Shown: one piece after another, positions 58,097-64,000 of the stretch
Layout: each line of letters starts with the position of its first letter
Numbering within the stretch: the stretch's first letter is position 1
Assembly: GCA_902806575.1 (NCBI GenBank)
Contig: CADCXD010000001.1
Span: forward strand, 3,720,001 to 3,784,000
Length of the DNA: 64,000 nucleotides
Direction: 5' to 3'
Source of the DNA: Jackrogersella multiformis
Lineage: Eukaryota > Ascomycota > Sordariomycetes > Xylariales > Hypoxylaceae
Notes under the pieces: model-generated
The model's database searches: none
Told to the model about the DNA's origin: nothing
Seen by the model: the letters and a program-made list of their open reading frames with translations, nothing else
Made by a program: the position numbers and the translations under genes

Positions 58097-60399
58097 TCAT
58101 TTTCCATTAGTCTTCGCCTTTCCTTTGCCTTTAGCTTTGTTTACTTTCGCGGCTTCGGCTTCAGGCTTGGAGTAGAAGCTCGATGATTCGTTAAACAGCT
58201 CTTGATCGCCTTTGCCGCCCATTTCCATGAACTCCTTTGTGCCTCGCTGATCGGCAGGGCGGGGCTCCGCCGGTGTTTCGTTATTTTGATCTGCAGTTGG
58301 GTTCTTAGAGAACACTTTAACAGGGCCCTTCTTTGCACCCGGGCCAAGGGGGACCTTATTGGCGACTTGCACGGAGTTGATAGAGCTGAGCAACGTTCGC
58401 TCCCGGGCTACACCTCTTCGCTGCATTTCAAGATTTACAATACCGGCCACGAGGCCATCCGTACTGTCGTTGACGCCTAGCGTCTTCTGAGTTATCCATG
58501 GATGGGTAAGACACTGGTCAACTGTGAAACGTTTCTCTGGCTCGACAACCAACATGCGATCAATGAGGTCCACTTGCACAAATATTAGTTTGCCAAGCTA
58601 AACATGAATAGGATGATAAAAACCAGGGACAGATAAGGACTTACATGCTGGATCTCCCACTGAATCCCAATAAGGAGAGGGGTAGTCGAATCGACCGCTC
58701 TTGATCTGCTGCGAAAGATTGTATGGAAAATCACGGCTGTAAAGCTCGTCCGAGAAAGGAGGAAATCCACACAGACAGATATACAGTACGACTCCGAGTG
58801 ACCAAATATCGACGGCCTTAGTATACTTCCTATTCTTTACTTCTGCTAATATCTCCGGGGCGACATAGCTCGGCGTGCCGCACAGAGTGGTGGTGAAGGA
58901 CTCCTCTCCGATGATCTTGGCAAGGCCAAAATCAGCAAGCTTGGCGTGGAGTTCCTTATCAACTAGTAATATGTTTTCGGGCTTGACGTCTCGGTGAACA
59001 ATATTTCGGTCATGCTGTTTCGGTTGTCAGTTAGGCAGACGAACGAAGTAGGTGAAAAGTCTTACCAGATACTTGATACCCTGGAATAACTGGATGAACA
59101 GTTTTCTCGATTCCTCCTCAGTCAACTTTTGCTTCAGTACAATGTGGTTGAATAATTCGCCTTCTGGAGCAAGTTCGAGGACCAGATATACGGCATTCTT
59201 CTCGTTGAATGTATCCTTCAGGCACAAAACGTTGGGGTGGCTAACACCCATCAATACTGCGATTTCCTGTTGTAGACCATCTGTCTTCGATTTCTCATCT
59301 ATGCCGGGGTTCTTCGTGAAAATCTTGACGGCATAACGTTGGCCGGTAGACTTCTCCACACACAGATATACCTCGGCGAAGTGGCCTTTGCCCAAGCGGT
59401 CGAGCAGTGTATACTGTTGCAAGAAAGCACTGGAGGTTCGGCTTCGCGGATAGCGGAAGATGAATCGGGCCTTGTCCACTACTGCAATTTCGTCTTGTTC
59501 TTGCAGCTCGCGGCGCTGATTCCTCCCAACGATGGCCTCGTTAACAAAGGTGCCATTGCTGGACAAGTCCTCAAGGATGGTAACTGCGTCATCCCCCTTG
59601 TTCTCGGTGAATATCAAGCAATGCCGGTTGGACACCATTAGGTCATCCACGACAATATCTATCAGAGGTTAGTACCGGGTTCGGATAGATGGGAATCTCA
59701 GAGCGGCAAGGAATTTAAACATACCGCACTCAGGATGTCGTCCAATCAGGTATCCGCCCGATGGTACACCCTTTATTTTTGACTTCTCATAGTTTTCCTC
59801 CTGTTTCAAAGCATTCGCGCCGGACTCCTTCTTGGTTAGTGTCCCCGCGACATCGTCAGACAAAGGGCAGGTAGATCGTTTCCTCAAGACCACACATGTC
59901 CCTCCGTGCCTTGTATCGAGTGGGAAGAGGTAGCCCCACACCCCTTCTTTTGCTTCATCTTCTACTTCGTCAGACAGGGCAGCGTTCGCGTCGACATATT
60001 GCGACGTCGGAAAGATTTGAGTATCTTGTATTGGGGATGAGAAGACCTGGGCTTGAGAGAAAGTGTCTTCTGGAGTGCGATGGGTGACTTGACTGGGTCG
60101 GCCATCTGGAGGTTCTGCGGTTGGCTCTTTGTAAAGAGTGTCAGTTTCGCTTTGGTTTGTGACTGGTGAGGGTAGTTTTTGCTTGTTGGTGATGACTGGA
60201 GTTTTGGGTTGTTGTTCAGTATTATCTAATTTCTGGGACAGTCGGCCAGATCGACGAGGTTTCTTCGCAACGTCATTCTCATTTTTAGAGGGAGGAGAAT
60301 CCTATAAGAGTCTATTAATTCGAGGCAATTTCTGATAAGTCAAGGGGTGTGTAGAAGTACCCGGCCTCTTTTTAGTTGGCTTTTCTCGCGTGGAGCCAT
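58097..60399 (-). CDS. chk2: DNA-damage checkpoint kinase, Chk2/Rad53/Cds1 type (FHA + Ser/Thr kinase)
   Basis: Nuclear effector kinase of the ATM/ATR checkpoint (PRD-4 in Neurospora, by family knowledge). Exons in transcription order: 60361-60399, 59725-60301, 59066-59658, 58645-59014, 58097-58572; phases close to 684 aa. The N-terminal ~130 residues hold several SQ/TQ sites (LSQ, PSQ, FSQ, DTQ, TSQ), the usual target cluster of ATM-like kinases. The FHA domain has GRHPEC (about 200-205), SNRH (about 215-218) and SSNGTFVN. The kinase domain has GKGHFAEV, Lys about 317, HRDVKPEN (Asp about 412), DFG (about 431-433) and the activation loop TTTLCGTPSYVAPE. The C-terminus is basic with a Lys/Gly-rich end (KGKGKAKTNGK). 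Only one FHA domain is present, as in Chk2 and Cds1 and unlike the two of budding-yeast Rad53. Confidence 0.94.
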
Positions 60400-62394
60400 G
60401 GTTGGCTGCCTTGACCGAGCGTGGCTCGAGTTTGTTTATAACCTTACAGAGCTAAACAAAGGAGAAAATAAAATAAAAAGAATTGTCAGATAACACAAGT
60501 TATTATGCTTAGCACAATGGATGACAAGGGAGCGCGATACGACGTTCTCGGATTCTATGTAGATGAGGAGGGTAAGCTTAGGGGAGTTGGGTGGAAAATT
60601 GCTATGGCAGGTTGGTCAAGGTTGGTATAAAGATCAAGAAAAGCTTATGAGGGCTCCCAAATTCGCAGAACTCGCGGACTGCGGTGCATAGGTGGATACA
60701 TATACCTAAGTAGGTATGTGGATATACATAATGCGGGTCGCGCCTGAGTTGATAAACGGCATTGTAGGTGGCTGACGAAGGAGCAGGGGACACTTGAAAG
60801 ACTACCGTCATAAACTTTCGTCCGATATATATTAACTCACAATGAGCAATTATTCGGCATTATCGGAACAGGCAAGAATCTTCCTCAACGTGAATATACC
60901 TAGGTACCCATAAACCATGTGATATATACCTAGGTATGTTCTAAGAAAGGTCGAGAAGAAAGCATGAACAGTCCGAAACTTTCAGTTCAGTTCAGCAGCT
61001 GATAGTGCAAGAGGTCACCCCCAGCTTTCAAACACTTGAAAAGGGCAGCTGCAGCTGTAATCGGCAAGTGGGGAAGCTTCCCCCGGCGTTCTGGTCTCTG
61101 GTATAGTGTAGGGCTGTGCAGTCGGTAATTTTAGGTATCGTACCTTGAAGAAGCTCCACCTTTTGCGTTCCTCGGATTCCGTCATAGGTACTTTTCCTTT
61201 CGATCCCCCTTTTTCATAGAAACTTATTCTCGTTGGCTACCTATAGGTATCTCCTGGTTACTACAGTGGTACCTATCTATCAGCCAACGGGACACAACCG
61301 TAAATATTTAGTTCCCTCCCGTCTTATAATATACGACGCGTCTGAACATATATGTAGATAAATGCAAAATGCTCCAATACATATTTCCGCTTCATAGTCA
61401 CGCGCAATCTTGCTTTCGTATGCTTGGGTTTCAGGTGACAATCTGTAGAAACCACCTGCAGTGCCTCACATGCGTTATGATATTCACGAGATTTCATATT
61501 CTATAAATACTTGTATCGGGTTTTCTATTTCTTATTGTAGGTAGGTACATATCAAACAATGCACTGCACTATATATCAATTGGTTTGTTATAAGCTTATA
61601 AAGCTGACTCCATAGGTACCTAGGTAGGCTAGGTAAGTAGTCAATAATAACCATCTTGCACAGCTTGGCAAACAGTGATTTCAATAAGGAACAGTTAAAA
61701 CCTTTCCAAGGCTTCACTTGATGGTATTCTCACTAGCCTAAAACCAATAACTAATTTACCACCAGCGTTATACACGATTAAAATTATAAGTGTATGAATA
61801 CATGTCTCTGCCCTCGCCAAGGGGCTCCCTTCTACCCCAGGATTCAAAGCTATTTCCTGGTATCATGACTATGAAAGCCGACCTGATATTTTCGACTGCT
61901 GTTTAGAAATAATGTGAATGTCGTAGCTGAGTAGCTCAGCGAGTGGCTTAGCACCACTTTGGTATTCCCCTCGATATTGCTCCGTAACGCCTCGGTAGAA
62001 GGAGATTCGCGTACTCCTTGGTACCTGAAAACCCAAATACTCTTTATCAATACCAATATATTTAATATAGCCCCATCCTTCATATAGGTTTATTTTCGTC
62101 AGTTCGTCGAGCAATAATCGTCATCGAGCTAATCGTACAGCGAGGCGAGGGAGGCGTCACGGTTCTTAGAGGAGGGCAGAAGATTGATGGGCAGAAGGGT
62201 GGTAAGGTCATAGGGAGATCCAAATGGTATTTCTGGAAGAAGGAGCGATTCGATCGCCGTTTCTACCGTTCGGAAGTGGATGTAGAAGAATTTGAACCCG
62301 TGATGTTCGACTTCCGTCGACTGAGCCGATTCTTCCCCAAGTACGACGGCGAGGGGGAGGAAGACGAGAGAGAAGCGTTCGATTTTCGCCGTTT
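60400..62394. other. Intergenic, about 2 kb
   Basis: Promoter side of the kinase and 3' flank of the ArfGAP gene. No gene is supported. Perfect TACCTAGGTA copies occur at about 60,898, 60,926 and 61,617. The last ~190 bases (62,200-62,394) lie just after the ArfGAP stop and remain partly open in other frames, without motifs. Confidence 0.5.
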
Positions 62395-64000
62395 CTACCG
62401 CTCAGGAATCGGCGACTTCGCCAACCGTCCACCTGCACTGATGCGCTTCTGTAGACGTGCGTCCTTGTCGCGCTGAAGTCGCTCACTCGGGCTGGGACTA
62501 AGACTACCCGGCAGTGACGAACCCGAGGCCTCGATGGCAGCATTTCGTCCACGCTTCTGCTCGATATACATCTGGGCGCTTCGACTCAGCGGAAAGCCAG
62601 GCATCACGCCGGGTATTTCGGCCCCGTTCTGGATCAACATCTCCGCAATTGGAAACGGGACGACCCGAGCATCAGGCTCTGGTCGTCCTGACACAGGAGT
62701 AGTAGGTGACGGCGATGCCGGGTCTGCTGCTGCAAGAGCTAGGAAAATCGGATGAGTCCCACGACTTTTGTCTAGTATGTTGGGGTTGGCCTTTAGTGCT
62801 AACGCGTATATGACTTGTTGAATCTCGTTGCGTTTTATGGCGGCGAGGAGCGTTTCGTCAGCGCTCGGATACCGTGAGAGAGTAGCTGAAATTGGTTCAA
62901 CATAAGCTTTATCCACATACTTGGCCGTTATAAACTTGAGTCGTTGTTCCCGCGTGGCCTGTGGACCTGGCTTCAGATTCGGGTCAAGCTTGGCCTCCCA
63001 AATCATGTTAGAGACCCTGTTACCGACGAGAAGTAACAGCTCGATAATATCGGGCGTGAATGACGTGATATCGAGCGTGAGCGATCGCACTTTGCTAATA
63101 TGTGTCCCGAGAGATCTATGAATGCCACTGCATTCAATGCAGAGTATGATAGCTAAGTTAATCGAAACCCACTCGACCTTAGACCCGCTGCCGCAGTCAG
63201 CACACCAGCAATTGCCCTGGTCGTTATCACGGAGCATCTGGAGAAGCTTGTCCGGATTCTCATCAAAGCTACTGCTGGGCGTTCGTGTGGGTCCAGGTCG
63301 TGCTCCGACTGTAGTACGGCGAGACGGGGGAGCGGAGCTGGTAGTAGTGTGAGAACCATGATGAGAACCATGATTCAAGGAGACGCTCTTCCCAGTCAGG
63401 ATAGATCCGATATCGCGCTTAAGGCTGGTCGACTCTCCTGGTGGCAACGGTTTCTCTTTCAGGCCACGGCCTTCCACTGCGCTTTGGAGGGCGTTGTTGA
63501 TGGAAAGAATCCAGCTGTTCATGTCTTCGCCTGAGGTTGCCTGGTACACTCTCTTGTAATGAGGCGTGATGACTTCAAAACAGAATCTTCGTTCTGCGTT
63601 TCTCGCTTCACGGACGGACGCCATGCGAAGATCAATCGGGTCCATGTGGAGATCGAGCTTTTGCTTCCAGTTGCTGTACTCCGACAGCTTCCCCTGGTCT
63701 AGCACGACCCAGAACCTACAGAAATATTTGTTAGTAAGGAGCATTCGAATTTGTAGGTCAGTGTCAACTTCACATACTTGTGCCAGCCCTGCTTGTTCAG
63801 CGAAAGGGGATCCACATGAGTACCTGGACGATTCAAGGCCCAGAGAAGACCTTCTTTTCGGTGCGTCGAGTTCTTATCGGCAATAGCTAGCTGGCTGAAG
63901 TCTCTCTCTTCCAGATCCCGTATCCCCTTAAATTTCGATGTTTGGACGGGGCTGTTGAGGGAAGCGTGACCTAAGCTCCCAGGAGACCTCGATAGGTCCG
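62395..64000 (-). CDS. csx2: ArfGAP with PH and ankyrin-like region (Csx2/ACAP-like), 5' part missing
   Basis: GTPase-activating protein for Arf GTPases in vesicle traffic; only the 3' part is in the window. Exon pieces 63778-64000 (continuing beyond the edge) and 62395-63715; the join restores WHKFWVVLDQGKLSEY. A PH domain comes first, interrupted by the intron. The ArfGAP domain follows, with CADCGSGSKVEWVSINLAI, the second cysteine pair CIEC and the arginine-finger motif GIHRSLGTHISKVRSL. After it, an ankyrin-like segment (ETLLAAIKRNEIQQVIYALA, KANPNILD) and a disordered, Ser/Arg-rich C-terminus end in KSPIPER. A BAR-type helical domain would be expected upstream, outside the window. Assignment to the Csx2 group is by domain order. 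Confidence 0.88.

Noticed and set aside
1..64000. CRISPR arrays, bacterial operons, phage or plasmid features
   Set aside because: Introns, fungal-specific domains and spacer structure show nuclear fungal DNA; no regular repeat-spacer array was seen.

Overview
The window is nuclear DNA of a filamentous ascomycete, most likely a Sordariomycete (Pezizomycotina). Genes carry short GT-AG introns of about 50-130 nt, often with CTAAC/CTAAT-like branch sites. The gene set is fungal: a chitin synthase, NADPH nitrate reductase, a SUR7/PalI-type protein, a Zn2Cys6 regulator and a deuterolysin-like protease. Spacers are long (0.6-5 kb), AT-rich and sprinkled with a palindromic TACCTAGGTA motif. The species cannot be named from this sequence alone. 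I see no rRNA, no convincing tRNA, no intact transposon and no secondary-metabolite backbone gene.

Layout from left to right: a class VI/VII-type chitin synthase (minus strand, 1839-4443); a 5 kb gene-poor spacer; UPF2/NMD2 of nonsense-mediated decay (minus, eight exons, 9477-13567); nitrate reductase (plus, 16170-18935); a RanBP3/Yrb2-type Ran-binding protein (plus, 20461-22209, with an open frame continuing to 22710); the HRQ1 helicase (plus, 23410-26849); a secreted protein with two cupredoxin domains and a degenerate ferritin-like domain (minus, 27592-29733); a SUR7/PalI-like membrane protein (plus, 30779-31962); a repeat-bearing, probably C-terminally anchored protein (minus, 32625-33730); a nine-exon Zn2Cys6 transcription factor (minus, 35278-37950); a four-TM protein (minus, 39974-41047); an M35-like secreted metalloprotease (minus, 43263-44364); an uncharacterised protein (plus, 45216-45981); a small disordered protein (minus, 46580-46960); an NCLX-like Na+/Ca2+ exchanger (minus, 47574-50570); the condensin kleisin BRN1/Cnd2 (plus, 51797-54548); a low-complexity disordered protein (minus, 55298-57097); a Chk2/Rad53/Cds1-type FHA kinase (minus, 58097-60399); and the 3' part of a PH-ArfGAP-ankyrin protein running off the right edge (minus, 62395-64000).

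This is a mixed chromosome-arm segment, not an operon-like or biosynthetic cluster. Several genes belong to genome maintenance and RNA quality control (UPF2, HRQ1, condensin, checkpoint kinase), but nothing in the DNA shows that they are co-regulated. Exon structures were assembled by eye. For almost all multi-exon genes the reading phase closes exactly over every junction, and the joined protein keeps recognisable family motifs across the splice sites.

The most notable observations are: (1) in the Yrb2-like gene, a TAG stop followed by 166 further in-frame, protein-like codons, where the same TAG can also serve as an in-frame alternative splice acceptor; (2) in the same gene, an intron with its flanking exon ends tandemly duplicated with a 113-nt period; (3) a secreted fusion of two intact type-1 copper sites to a ferritin-like fold that has lost its metal ligands; (4) about twenty perfect copies of TACCTAGGTA confined to non-coding DNA; and (5) a GC-rich inverted-repeat relic with repeated ATTACCG words. 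No clearly new multi-gene system was found.
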